The notes beneath the pieces are model-generated. The model was not told the DNA's origin. It did no database searches and worked only from the letters and a program-made list of their open reading frames with translations. DNA of 64,000 nt from Kallotenue papyrolyticum (lineage in GTDB: Bacteria; Chloroflexota; Chloroflexia; Chloroflexales; Kallotenuaceae), in the NCBI RefSeq assembly GCF_000526415.1, contig NZ_JAGA01000003.1, positions 186,001 to 250,000 on the forward strand, given 5' to 3'. The position numbers and the translations under genes are program-made. The stretch's first letter is position 1, and the number at the start of each line of letters is the position of its first letter. Of this stretch, positions 50,229-58,291 are shown one piece after another.

Positions 50229-51352
50229 GGCTCTGCCTCCAGTTGTGTCGCAGACGATGATGTTTCAGTCCTGGCACGCGCCAGCAGCGGATCCACCGTG
50301 AGCTGGTTATCAATTGCCTGCACGCCGGTTACATGCCGTGCGACCTGCGCCGCCAGCTCGCGCTGCTGCGCGTCGGGCACCCGGCCATGCAGACGCACCA
50401 GCCCCAGCATCGACGTGACCACCAGATCATGGATCTGCAGCCGCCCGTCGCTGCGCAGCGCCTGCGCGACTAGCAGCTCCAGTGCATCATCTGCCAACAG
50501 TTCGTTGCGCACATCGATCACGCCGCGGACGCGCCGCGCGATGCGCTCGGCCTCGATGCGCCGCACTGAGTTGCGCACATTGCCGCGCAGCGTGACCACG
50601 CCATCGCGCACGCTCACCTGCATGGCAAAGAAGTCCGCGCCATCATGGAATTGGGGCGCGTCGTAGAGCGCCTGGCGCACATCCTCGGCGATCTCCTCAT
50701 CAGGCCGGTAGTCGGGCAACTGTTCGATCTGCCAGTCGCGCGCGTCCAGCACAATGCGCCGCTCGCTGATCTCGACTGCCCAGTCCAGCGGCACGATGAT
50801 GTCACGGCGCGTCAGCCACCCCTGACGCACGACAATATGCGTGGCATGGTGTGTCTGGCGATCAAGCAGCACCAGCGCGACGCGCCCGACGCGTCCATCG
50901 CGGCAGACCACCTCCATGCCTTCACTGACCACCGCGATCGCCGTCTCGTCAGCAAGCGGCGCCAGCACGCCGCTGCGCTCGGCGGGCAGACGTTGCAACT
51001 CCGCCGGCGCGCCGCCCAGCGACACCACCGCCTGCTCAGGGCCGTAGCCGTGGGCCGCCTGCCACTCCGCCTCAGGGATGGAAAACGCCTTGGGATCGTA
51101 GGTCGGAAACTGTTCCAGCTCCTCGCACGTCAGATCGAGTACGATACGTTCATCATTGATCGTTGCGACGTGCGCGAAGGGCACGACGCGATCCTGATGC
51201 CCCAAAAGGCCACGGTGGATCACCAGATGCGTCACCACGCCCTGCCGCGGACTGAAGACTACGCGCTCCAGTCGCCCTGCCGGACGGTCGTGGCATAGCA
51301 CCTCGCTGCCGATGCGCAGCTCGGCGCGCGTTTGTGGCGTTGCGGTGTGCAT
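50225..51352 (-). CDS. PRC-barrel/BON multidomain protein (375 residues)
   Basis: This 375-residue paralogue has two PRC-barrel-like units (about 12-85 and 135-200; both with HLVIHRGLLGHQDRVVPF-type or HIVVRQGWLTRRDIIVPL edges) followed by two BON domains (about 215-285, VRDGVVTLRGNVRNSVRRIE; 290-350, MLGLVRLHGRVPDAQQRE). It is cytoplasmic by appearance. ATG 51352 has GGAGG just upstream on the minus strand. It is the first gene of a two-gene operon divergent from the peroxiredoxin gene. Confidence 0.82.
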   Translation of the reverse strand: MHTATPQTRAELRIGSEVLCHDRPAGRLERVVFSPRQGVVTHLVIHRGLLGHQDRVVPFAHVATINDERIVLDLTCEELEQFPTYDPKAFSIPEAEWQAAHGYGPEQAVVSLGGAPAELQRLPAERSGVLAPLADETAIAVVSEGMEVVCRDGRVGRVALVLLDRQTHHATHIVVRQGWLTRRDIIVPLDWAVEISERRIVLDARDWQIEQLPDYRPDEEIAEDVRQALYDAPQFHDGADFFAMQVSVRDGVVTLRGNVRNSVRRIEAERIARRVRGVIDVRNELLADDALELLVAQALRSDGRLQIHDLVVTSMLGLVRLHGRVPDAQQRELAAQVARHVTGVQAIDNQLTVDPLLARARTETSSSATQLEAEP

Positions 51353-51480
51353 GCATCCTCCAGCGCTAACCGATGTCTTTGATCAAAATACTAGCGATCT
51401 AGAGGAGATATTGAAAACAAACCTAAACGGGACGTTGTCGAAACGCTAGAAAGGTGTTAACACCGCGCGCTACCATCGCG
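51353..51480. other. Divergent control region between PRC/BON and peroxiredoxin genes
   Basis: It is AT-richer than its surroundings. A perfect 12-bp palindrome GGTGTTAACACC is at 51453-51464. On the minus strand TAGTAT (51388-51393) is a possible -10 for the PRC/BON operon. No gene seen. Confidence 0.5.
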
Positions 51481-51524
51481 CTAACACTTGTCTAACCTCT
51501 CGTTAACATGCGCCGGCCATATGG
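51481..51524 (+). promoter_or_regulatory. Triple YTAACR box upstream of the peroxiredoxin gene (locus I)
   Basis: CTAACA (51481-51486), CTAACC (51492-51497) and TTAACA (51503-51508) have an exact 11-bp period and face the peroxiredoxin gene. CATATG, 10 bp after the last box (51519-51524), is a weak candidate -10. The layout is like PHO-type boxes bound by OmpR/PhoB regulators. Confidence 0.6.
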
Positions 51525-51598
51525 AGCTGAGAAGCTGATGAGGCGCTGCGCCGGGCGATGTGCGCCCGGGTACGCCCGACGCAAGGAGGGATGGTAGC

Positions 51599-52327
51599 AT
51601 GCAACCAGGCATGGAGTTGTACGGACGCCGACTACATGAGTTGGAACAGCAGTGGAACACGCTTGAGTCGCAGATTCCCGACTCGCCGCAGAAGCAGGCG
51701 CTCTCGGTGCTGCACGCCATGCTGCACGAGGTCTGGCGCAGCGTGCGACCCACCGCCTCGCCGTTCAACCAGCGCGGCCTGACGATCGAGGATATCGCCA
51801 ACCTATATCGGCAGGCGCCGCCCATGGAAAGCCCGGCGGTGAGCCAGCCCTTGCCGGTAGGCACGCCCGCGCCCGACTTCGCGCTGCCAGATGCCAGCGG
51901 GCAACTGGTGCGCCTGTCGGAGTTCCGCGGTCAGCCGGTGGTGCTGGTCTTCTACCCGCTGGACTGGAGTCCGGGGTGCAGCCAGCAGCTCGATCTCTAC
52001 CAGCAGGAGCTGGCCGAATTTCAGCGCCGCGGCGCGCAACTCCTGGGCATCTCGGTGGACAGCATCTACAGCCATGGCGCATGGGCCGCCGTGCGCGGGA
52101 TCAGCTTCCCGCTGCTGGCCGACTTCCACCCTAAGGGCGAGGTGGCGCGCCAATACAACGTCTATCGCGAACAGGACGGCTTTTCGGAGCGCGCGTTGTA
52201 CATCGTGGACGGCGAGGGCGTGATCCGCTACAGCCACGTCTCGCCCTACCTGCACCACGTACCCGACATCTACGAGCTGCTCACCGCGCTGGACGCGTTG
52301 CACCAGCCCCAGGCGGTGAGGGCGTAG
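51599..52327 (+). CDS. One-cysteine peroxiredoxin with helical N-terminal extension
   Basis: This 242-residue protein has an AhpC/TSA-type thioredoxin-fold domain (about 85-235). The peroxidatic Cys127 lies in the PxxxSxxC motif of YPLDWSPGCSQQ. No second Cys is present, so it must be recycled by an outside thiol donor. Residues 1-80 are an extra helical, Gln/Leu-rich region I do not recognise. ATG 51599 is 9 nt after AAGGAGG (51583-51589); the closer ATG 51591 is in another frame. It is followed at 13 bp by a glutaredoxin-like gene, its likely reductant partner. Confidence 0.9.
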   Translation: MQPGMELYGRRLHELEQQWNTLESQIPDSPQKQALSVLHAMLHEVWRSVRPTASPFNQRGLTIEDIANLYRQAPPMESPAVSQPLPVGTPAPDFALPDASGQLVRLSEFRGQPVVLVFYPLDWSPGCSQQLDLYQQELAEFQRRGAQLLGISVDSIYSHGAWAAVRGISFPLLADFHPKGEVARQYNVYREQDGFSERALYIVDGEGVIRYSHVSPYLHHVPDIYELLTALDALHQPQAVRA

Positions 52328-52340
52328 GAGGCGAGCAACC

Positions 52341-52637
52341 ATGACCGTATGGAGCTATGCGCCCTATGGCCGCCGCCTCGCGCCGCCGGACATCCCGGTG
52401 ATCGTCTATGGCACGCGCTGGTGCGCCGCGACACAGATGGTGCGGCGCTACCTGGAGCGGCTAGGCGTTCCCTATCGTTACGTCGATCTGGAGCTCGACC
52501 CGCAGGCTGCGCAGCAGTTGCGCTGGCTGACGGGTGGCTACGTCAGCCATCCAACCGTGTACATCGGCGGCGAGATCCTGGTCGAGCCTACGCTGCGCGA
52601 GCTGGATTGGGCCCTGGCGCGCAGCGGGCTGCGCTGA
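52341..52637 (+). CDS. Monothiol glutaredoxin-like protein
   Basis: This 98-residue protein has a glutaredoxin fold. The active-site position reads WCAAT (Cys28, second Cys replaced by Thr), and the cis-Pro region is VSHPTVYIGGE. It is nearest to the NrdH/mycoredoxin-like small redoxins. It starts 13 bp after the peroxiredoxin stop, with AGGAGG upstream. The natural reading is that it reduces the one-Cys peroxiredoxin or a shared thiol. Confidence 0.87.
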   Translation: MTVWSYAPYGRRLAPPDIPVIVYGTRWCAATQMVRRYLERLGVPYRYVDLELDPQAAQQLRWLTGGYVSHPTVYIGGEILVEPTLRELDWALARSGLR

Positions 52638-52659
52638 GGCAGCGCGCTCCGACATTTCT

Positions 52660-52702
52660 CTAACGTTGCGGCAACGGAGCATTAACAATTGCCGAGTAAA
52701 CT
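52660..52702 (+). promoter_or_regulatory. Triple YTAACR box upstream of hsp20-1 (locus II)
   Basis: CTAACG (52660-52665), GCAACG (52671-52676) and TTAACA (52682-52687) have an exact 11-bp period and face the hsp20 gene. TAAACT (52697-52702), 9 bp later, is a candidate -10. Confidence 0.6.
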
Positions 52703-52789
52703 GAAGAGTGAGCGCCGGGCACGGTGGATCGCAGGCGCGATCACCGCCGTCCGGACCACGTTGAACACTCAACGCAAGGGGGGATGCCT

Positions 52790-53278
52790 ATGACTGACCT
52801 GGCTCGTTGGGATCCGTTCAACGACATGTTGAAGCTGAGCACGTTGATGGATCAGCTCTTGGCCAACGCGTTCGTGCCGATGGAGCGGCTGGGCCGCACG
52901 GCGCGCTTGCCGATCGACGTGGCCGAGAACGATGAGGGCTACATCGTGCAGGCCGTCGTTCCGGGTGTCGATCCGAACAAGCTGGAGATCATCCTGGACG
53001 GCCAGGTGCTGACGATCCGTGGCGAGTGGCCGCAGCCGCAGGTGCCGGAGGGCGTGACCTTCCACCTGCGCGAGCGGGGCAGCGGACGCTTCGAGCGCAG
53101 CATCCAGTTCCCGCTGCCGGTGGAGGCCGACAAGGTGCAGACACACTATGAAAACGGCATCCTGACGCTGCACCTGCCCAAGGCAGAAGCGGTCAAGCCG
53201 CGGCGCATCACCGTCCAGGCGGCGCCGACGCGGCAGCTGGAAGCCTCGGCCCAACCGGCGCAAGAGCGAACCGTCTAG
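52790..53278 (+). CDS. Hsp20/alpha-crystallin family small heat-shock protein
   Basis: This 162-residue chaperone has an alpha-crystallin domain (about 40-140; PGVDPNKLEIILDGQVLTIRG and the GILTLHLPKAE end), an N-terminal part with MTDLARWDPFNDM, and a C-terminal Gln-rich tail. I use ATG 52790, at good spacing from AAGGGGGG (52776-52783), rather than ATG 52784 right next to it. It holds unfolding proteins under stress. It is monocistronic, ending in a strong terminator. Confidence 0.94.
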   Translation: MTDLARWDPFNDMLKLSTLMDQLLANAFVPMERLGRTARLPIDVAENDEGYIVQAVVPGVDPNKLEIILDGQVLTIRGEWPQPQVPEGVTFHLRERGSGRFERSIQFPLPVEADKVQTHYENGILTLHLPKAEAVKPRRITVQAAPTRQLEASAQPAQERTV

Positions 53279-53288
53279 GCTTACGTGC

Positions 53289-53327
53289 GCGGGTGGTGCG
53301 GCCAGGCTGCACCACCCGCTTTGTCTT
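53289..53327 (+). terminator. Rho-independent terminator after hsp20-1
   Basis: GCGGGTGGTGC (53289-53299) pairs perfectly with GCACCACCCGC (53309-53319) across a 9-nt loop, followed by TTTGTCTT (53320-53327). Confidence 0.85.
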
Positions 53328-53394
53328 CTGCGGGGCCGTGCGCCAACGGCGCGCCGCCCTACCATACCATACCAACCCAAGGAGGTGAGCACGC

Positions 53395-53937
53395 ATGACA
53401 GCGCTACGTCGTTATCAACCGGATATCCTGATCGAACCGGCGCAGACCTGGCTCGCGCCGCGCAGCAGCGAGCTCTTCGAGCGCCTGTTCGGCGACGCGC
53501 TGTCCACGGGTTGGGACGGCGCAACCGATGTGTATGAAACCGAGCGCGAGGTGATCGTTCAGTGCGCCTTGCCTGGCTTCCGTCCGGAGCAGATCGAGGT
53601 CACCGAACAGCACGGCATCCTGACGATCCGCGCGACGCGCAACGACGAACGCCGTGAGCAGCGCGCGGGGCTGCGCTACGAGAGCCGCCAGGCACAGGTT
53701 GTGCAGCGCAGCTTGCGGCTGCCGGTTGAGGTCGATGCCACTCAGGCACAGGCCACCTTGCAGCACGGCCTGCTGACGATCAGGCTGCCCAAAGCGCGCA
53801 GCAGCGCCGCGCGACGCATTCCGATCCGTAGCCGCCGGCAGCGCATCCGCGTGGGCACGCAGGCCAGGAGCTGGCTGCAACGGCTGATCGCGTGGGCGCG
53901 CCGGCCACGGCTGCATCTGACGCACCAGCGCGCGTGA
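53395..53937 (+). CDS. Second Hsp20-family protein with basic C-terminal tail
   Basis: This 180-residue protein has an alpha-crystallin domain (about 40-140; YETEREVIVQCALPGFRPEQ and QHGLLTIRLPKA). Its C-terminal 40 residues are strongly basic (RRIPIRSRRQRIRV; WARRPRLHL), unlike hsp20-1, and could bind nucleic acid or membrane. AAGGAGGTGA precedes ATG 53395. It heads an apparent operon with the third PRC/BON gene, the sigma factor and the anti-sigma/baeRF fusion (gaps of 28, 11 and -11 bp). Confidence 0.9.
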   Translation: MTALRRYQPDILIEPAQTWLAPRSSELFERLFGDALSTGWDGATDVYETEREVIVQCALPGFRPEQIEVTEQHGILTIRATRNDERREQRAGLRYESRQAQVVQRSLRLPVEVDATQAQATLQHGLLTIRLPKARSSAARRIPIRSRRQRIRVGTQARSWLQRLIAWARRPRLHLTHQRA

Positions 53938-53965
53938 GCCGCGCCGTCCGCAGGGAGGTGCCGCC

Positions 53966-55876
53966 ATGCAACTAACCATCGGCGCAACGGTGCGCTGCCA
54001 GAACGGCGAGGCCGGTCGCCTACGCTACGTCGTCGTTGATCCACACCAGGGGCAGATCACCGATCTGATCGTGCAGCATGGCCGCCTGCTGAAGCATGAC
54101 GTGGTTGTGCCGATCGAATGGGTGGACCACAGTGATGAGGATCAGATCATGCTCAAGCGGCCCTGCGCCGATCTTGATCTGCTGCCGGAGTATCGCGAGA
54201 TCGAATACCGACGCCCCGATCCCAGCGTGCGTCCGGTCAGCGGACATCGCCCGGATGAGGTACGCATCTGGCTCGGCCCCTACGCCGCGATCGGCGGTGG
54301 ACGGCCCTGGTTCGTTGACCGCGTGCGGCTAGGGCTGGACGAGGACCACGCCGTGCTGATCCGCCGCGGCCAGCCGGTGCTCGACCGCAACGGTGTCAAG
54401 GTTGGTCGCATTCACCATCTGGTCGCCAACGATCAGCACCGTGTGACCCACCTGGTGGTGCGCGTCGGCGATCTGCTGCGGCCCGCCTATCGGCTCGTGC
54501 CACTTGACCAGGTTGCCGCTATCGAGGATGACGGCGTGCGCCTGAAGTTGGAGGCTGCCGCGCTGGACCAGCTGCCGCGCTATACGCCACCGGCCTCGGA
54601 CGCCGAACTCGAAGCACGGGCCCAGCAGGCGCTGGAGCAGGATGCGCACACTGCCGGATCCGGGCTGCACGTCTGTGTCGAGGATGGCGTGGCCCATCTG
54701 CAGGGCCAGGTCTCGGCGCGCGTCGCCGGCGCCGCGCAGCGCATCCTTGAGCGCATGCGCGGCATACTGGGCGTGATCGACGAAACGACGCGACCGCCCC
54801 TGCCCCGTCTGGAGATCGGCATGCCGGTGCTGGCTCGCGATGGACGCTACGGCTCGCTGGAAAAGATCGTCGTCGATCCGCACGCGCGCCGGGTCACGCA
54901 CCTGGTCGTCGGCAAAGGCTGGCTGGCACAGCAGCAGCGCGTCGTGCCGATCGATGCCGTCGAGTATGTTGACGAGCAGGGCATTCACCTTGACGTGTCG
55001 TCCGAGGAACTGAACCGACTGCCGGTCTTCCAGGAGGAAGCCTTTCTCCGTCCCGATCCGACCTGGGAGCCGCTGGAAACGATCCCGGCAGCCGACACGC
55101 TCTTCTGGGGTGGGCCCTACCCTGGCGTGCCTGCGCCGGTCATGCCCGTCGTCGAGCACGTGACCTACAGCGGCGTGCCGAGTGGCGCGATCATGCTGCG
55201 CCGTGGCGCGGACGTGCTGTGCAACGATGCACCGGTGGGCAGCCTGGACCATGTGCTGATCGATCCGCGCAGCGGGCGAATGACGCACCTGATCGTCGAA
55301 GAGCTGCGCAGCGGTCGGCGCGTGATCGTGCCGATCGACTGGGTGCGTGAACTGCACGAGCAGGTGATCGTGCTGCATACCTGGAATCCGCACCAGCGCG
55401 GCGTGCCGTCCTACACCCCAACCCGCAGCGACGCAGAACTGGCGGCGCACGTGCGCAGCGCGCTGGAGGCGCATCCCGATCTGGCCGGCGTCGAGGTGCG
55501 CGTCGAAGGCAGCGTAGCCCAGCTCAGCGGCAACGTGGCGTCGGTGGCGGCCAAAGCCGAAGCCGACGCGATTGCCCGCGCCGTCCCCGGCATTGTTGAT
55601 GTGCGCAACGCGCTGATGCCCGACACGGCGCTCACGGCGCGCATCACGGCGGCGCTGGCCGACGATCCCGTCACAGCCCTGGCGCCGATCGAGGTCATCT
55701 CGCTGCTAGGCGTGGTGACGCTGCAGGGGCGAGTGCCAACGCCGGCGATCCGCGAGCGCGCCGAACAGATCGCGCGCAGCATTCCCGGCGTGCGCACGGT
55801 GATCAACGCTCTGGAGGTGCGGCAGCCGGACGAAACGGATTGGTATGTTTGGCCCGGCGCGCTGATCGAACGGTGA
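53966..55876 (+). CDS. PRC-barrel/BON multidomain protein (636 residues)
   Basis: The largest of three paralogues. PRC-barrel-like units lie at about 3-70, 135-200, 285-350 and 410-480 (typical edge: GQITDLIVQHGRLLKHDVVV). BON-like domains lie at about 205-270, 490-550 and 555-625 (VEGSVAQLSGNVASVAAKAE; LGVVTLQGRVPTPAIRERAE). Two linkers contain RPDP-type segments. No signal or helix is evident, so it is probably cytoplasmic or peripherally bound. GGGAGGTG precedes ATG 53966. It is followed by the sigma factor gene after 11 bp. Confidence 0.82.
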   Translation: MQLTIGATVRCQNGEAGRLRYVVVDPHQGQITDLIVQHGRLLKHDVVVPIEWVDHSDEDQIMLKRPCADLDLLPEYREIEYRRPDPSVRPVSGHRPDEVRIWLGPYAAIGGGRPWFVDRVRLGLDEDHAVLIRRGQPVLDRNGVKVGRIHHLVANDQHRVTHLVVRVGDLLRPAYRLVPLDQVAAIEDDGVRLKLEAAALDQLPRYTPPASDAELEARAQQALEQDAHTAGSGLHVCVEDGVAHLQGQVSARVAGAAQRILERMRGILGVIDETTRPPLPRLEIGMPVLARDGRYGSLEKIVVDPHARRVTHLVVGKGWLAQQQRVVPIDAVEYVDEQGIHLDVSSEELNRLPVFQEEAFLRPDPTWEPLETIPAADTLFWGGPYPGVPAPVMPVVEHVTYSGVPSGAIMLRRGADVLCNDAPVGSLDHVLIDPRSGRMTHLIVEELRSGRRVIVPIDWVRELHEQVIVLHTWNPHQRGVPSYTPTRSDAELAAHVRSALEAHPDLAGVEVRVEGSVAQLSGNVASVAAKAEADAIARAVPGIVDVRNALMPDTALTARITAALADDPVTALAPIEVISLLGVVTLQGRVPTPAIRERAEQIARSIPGVRTVINALEVRQPDETDWYVWPGALIER

Positions 55877-55887
55877 GGTAATCGGCC

Positions 55888-56571
55888 ATGGAACAGCAAA
55901 CCACAACCATACTCCCGGCAACCGAGGTGCGCCAGGCCCTGCGCGGCGCGGATCGCCAGCGCGCGATCAACCTGCTGCTGGCGCAGCTCGACGGACTCTA
56001 CCGTTTCGTGGCGCGCCAGATCCGCTACTACCAGGCCCTGGGCCGGCTGCAGCCCGACGATCTTGACCCGGTCGCCGTCGTCGACGAGGTCATGATCGAG
56101 GCGCTGCGGCGCAGCGAGCAGATCCCGCGGCGTGCCAGTCTGCGCGGCTGGCTGCGCCTGCTGGCTCTGCGCGTTTTGCAGCGCGAGCTGCGGCGCATCC
56201 GTCGCCGGCGGCGCCACGAAGTCGTCTCGCTGGAACAGCCGTTGAGTCCGGCGCAGGAGTGGGACGCCTTCTATCAGCCTGACGCGGCGCTGACCTGGGC
56301 GGATGTGCTGCCGTCACCTGAACCATCGCCCGAGGAGGTGACGCTGCGCCACGAAACGCAGGAAGAACTGGAACAGGCGCTCAATCGCCTGCCGGAAGTG
56401 CAGCGCATGGTCTTCATTCTGCGCGCGATGGAGGGCCTGAGCTACGCCGAGATCGCGGCGATGCTCCATCGGCCAGCGTCGCACGTCAGGGAGCTGTACC
56501 ATGCCGCGCGCTCGGCGCTGGCACGCCAGTTGGCGCCGAGCGCAGGAGGAGGTGACACGCATGATCGATGA
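55888..56571 (+). CDS. ECF-like sigma-70 family sigma factor
   Basis: This 227-residue protein has sigma region 2 (about 30-105; LDGLYRFVARQIRYYQALGR, then WLRLLALRVLQRELRRIRRRRR) and region 4 (about 160-215; LNRLPEVQRMVFILRAMEGL and the helix-turn-helix YAEIAAMLHRPASHVRELYH), with no region 3. The region-2 sequence is divergent. It probably directs RNA polymerase to stress promoters. Its last 11 bp overlap the anti-sigma-like gene, the usual regulator-coupled arrangement. Confidence 0.9.
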   Translation: MEQQTTTILPATEVRQALRGADRQRAINLLLAQLDGLYRFVARQIRYYQALGRLQPDDLDPVAVVDEVMIEALRRSEQIPRRASLRGWLRLLALRVLQRELRRIRRRRRHEVVSLEQPLSPAQEWDAFYQPDAALTWADVLPSPEPSPEEVTLRHETQEELEQALNRLPEVQRMVFILRAMEGLSYAEIAAMLHRPASHVRELYHAARSALARQLAPSAGGGDTHDR

Positions 56572-57946
56572 AATCTTGCTCCGCCGCTACCTGGACGGCG
56601 AACTCGATGCTCGCACGACGCAACTTGTTGAAGAGGCGATCGCCCAGGACCCGGCGCTGCGCGAGCGGGTCGCGGCTCTCCGCGCCGTCGAACAGCGCTA
56701 CGGCGCGCTGGAGCAGGAGACCTTCCCGGAAGCGGCGCGCCAGACGCTGATCGAACGCCTGCGTCACGAACAGGTCACCCCGCGCTACGATCTGGTGCGC
56801 GAAGACGACATCAACCAACTGCGCGCGTTACAGAGCGCGGAATGGCCGATCTGGAGCCTGTACCTTGATCTCTCGCCCGAACGTCGGCAGCAAGAGCCGG
56901 TGCGTCTGCGCTTCAAGGCGCTGGCGCGCGAGGCGGAAGCGCGCTTCGGCCTTGCAGGACGGCCCCGCGCCGTGCGCGAAGCCTTTGCCGAGGACCGCGC
57001 GCGCATCGAGCAGTGGCTGGAACTCATGCCTGAACTGGAAGGCCGCGGCCTGGCGATCCTGTGCAGCAGCGAGCTGGGACTGTGGCGCGTCTTCCGTCTG
57101 CCGGTGCCGGTCAGCGATCGGCTGGAGGTTGGCGACCGGCCCTACCTGCGTCCGTTGCTGACGCTGCTGGATGAGTTCGAGCGCTACCTGGTGGTGCTGA
57201 TCGACGCCGGCACAGCACGCCTGGTGGAGGTCTTCATGGGCGAGATCGAAGACGTGACGGCGCTGATCGGCAATGTGCCACGTGCCACCGGCGACTGGCT
57301 GGAAAAGACCCTGCACCGCCATGACGAATACCTGCGGCGCCATGCGCGCGCCGTGCTGGATGTCGTGGAAGTGGTGTGGCGCGAACAGGCCTTCGACTGG
57401 CTAGTGATCGGTGGCACCGAAGAAGCGCGTGGCGCGCTGCGCCAGGAGCTGTCTAAGGAATTGGTGGAACGGCTGGCCGGTGAGCTTGATCTGTCACCGC
57501 AGGTGGAGCTCACCCACATCCTGGAAGAGGTCATCGCGATCGAGCGCGCGCACGAGCGTGAGGTGGAGGCCCAGCGCGTCGAGGAGCTGATCACCACCGC
57601 GCTGAAGGGCGGCGCCGCCGTGCTGGGACTGGACCACACGCTGCTGGCGCTCGCGGGAGAGCGCGTGCGCCTGCTGGTGGTGGCCGAGGGCTTTCACCAT
57701 CCGGGCTGGGAGTGCAGCTACTGTCACGCCCTGGGTGCCGACACGCGCAGCGAGTGTCCGCTGTGCGGCGCGGCGGTTCGTGCTGCTACAGACGTGGTCG
57801 AGATCGCGATGGAGCGCACGCTCGACCAGCGTGGCAAGATCGAGGTCCTGCGCAGCGCGGCGCGCGAGCGCCTGACACAGCACGGCTCGATCGGTGCGCT
57901 GCTGCGCTATGCGCTGCCACCGGCCGAACCAGAGCACCAAGCTTAA
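56561..57946 (+). CDS. Anti-sigma-like N-terminus fused to bacterial eRF1-type (baeRF) protein
   Basis: This 461-residue protein starts at ATG 56561, with AGGAGGAGGTGA upstream, inside the sigma gene. Residues 1-50 (ILLRRYLDGELDARTTQLVE; LRERVAALRAVEQRYGAL) look like the N-terminal helix bundle of anti-sigma factors, without Zn ligands. The rest resembles bacterial archaeo-eukaryotic release-factor-like proteins: FERYLVVLIDAGTARLVEVF near 210, HDEYLRRHARAVLDVVE, and a C-terminal zinc-ribbon-like CSYC...CPLC (Cys385, Cys388, Cys399, Cys402). The joining of these parts, next to a sigma gene, is the point of interest. The anti-sigma role is inferred from position and N-terminus. Confidence 0.75.
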   Translation: MIDEILLRRYLDGELDARTTQLVEEAIAQDPALRERVAALRAVEQRYGALEQETFPEAARQTLIERLRHEQVTPRYDLVREDDINQLRALQSAEWPIWSLYLDLSPERRQQEPVRLRFKALAREAEARFGLAGRPRAVREAFAEDRARIEQWLELMPELEGRGLAILCSSELGLWRVFRLPVPVSDRLEVGDRPYLRPLLTLLDEFERYLVVLIDAGTARLVEVFMGEIEDVTALIGNVPRATGDWLEKTLHRHDEYLRRHARAVLDVVEVVWREQAFDWLVIGGTEEARGALRQELSKELVERLAGELDLSPQVELTHILEEVIAIERAHEREVEAQRVEELITTALKGGAAVLGLDHTLLALAGERVRLLVVAEGFHHPGWECSYCHALGADTRSECPLCGAAVRAATDVVEIAMERTLDQRGKIEVLRSAARERLTQHGSIGALLRYALPPAEPEHQA

Positions 57947-57950
57947 ACCA

Positions 57951-57983
57951 GTCGGGGGCGTCCACCGCGTGGACGCCCCCGAC
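57951..57983. terminator. Bidirectional hairpin terminator
   Basis: A 15-bp perfect stem (57951-57965 with 57969-57983) closes a 3-nt loop between convergent genes. Only a short CTTAA follows on the plus strand. Confidence 0.78.
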
Positions 57984-57985
57984 GC

Positions 57986-58222
57986 TTAACGCGCCGGTCG
58001 GGGCAGAATACGCTTCGGCAGGGTGGTCGGACCCGGCGGCGGATCGCTGGCCGGAAAGGTTTCTTCCAGCACCTCGTCGATCAGATCCTCGCCTACCGGC
58101 GCTTCGCGTGCAGCTTCCTCCTGCGCGCGCGCCGCCTGCTGCTCCTCAGGCGTGGGCGCGCGCGGTGGCAGCGCTTGCTCCTGAGCGCCGCGCGCCAGCC
58201 AGCGTTCCTCGATCATCGCCAT
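57986..58222 (-). CDS. Small acidic protein with FPASDPP motif
   Basis: This 78-residue, Ala/Glu/Pro-rich protein has the conserved C-terminal motif DEVLEETFPASDPPPGP, found in many short bacterial hypotheticals usually near stress genes. No helix or Cys. A GGAGGGATG context supports ATG 58222. It lies 69 bp downstream of the thioredoxin gene on the same strand and may be co-transcribed with it. Function unknown. Confidence 0.72.
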   Translation of the reverse strand: MAMIEERWLARGAQEQALPPRAPTPEEQQAARAQEEAAREAPVGEDLIDEVLEETFPASDPPPGPTTLPKRILPRPAR

Positions 58223-58291
58223 CCCTCCTTTGCCGGCAGTTGCCTGTGCTCAGCTCCATGCATGAGCATGCGCCATGCCGTTGCGTCGTCG

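Noticed and set aside
51591-51782. ATG 51591 frame, closer to the AAGGAGG than the peroxiredoxin start
   Set aside because: Its product is unrelated to any family and ends in Arg/Pro-rich sequence, while ATG 51599 gives a clear peroxiredoxin at acceptable spacing.
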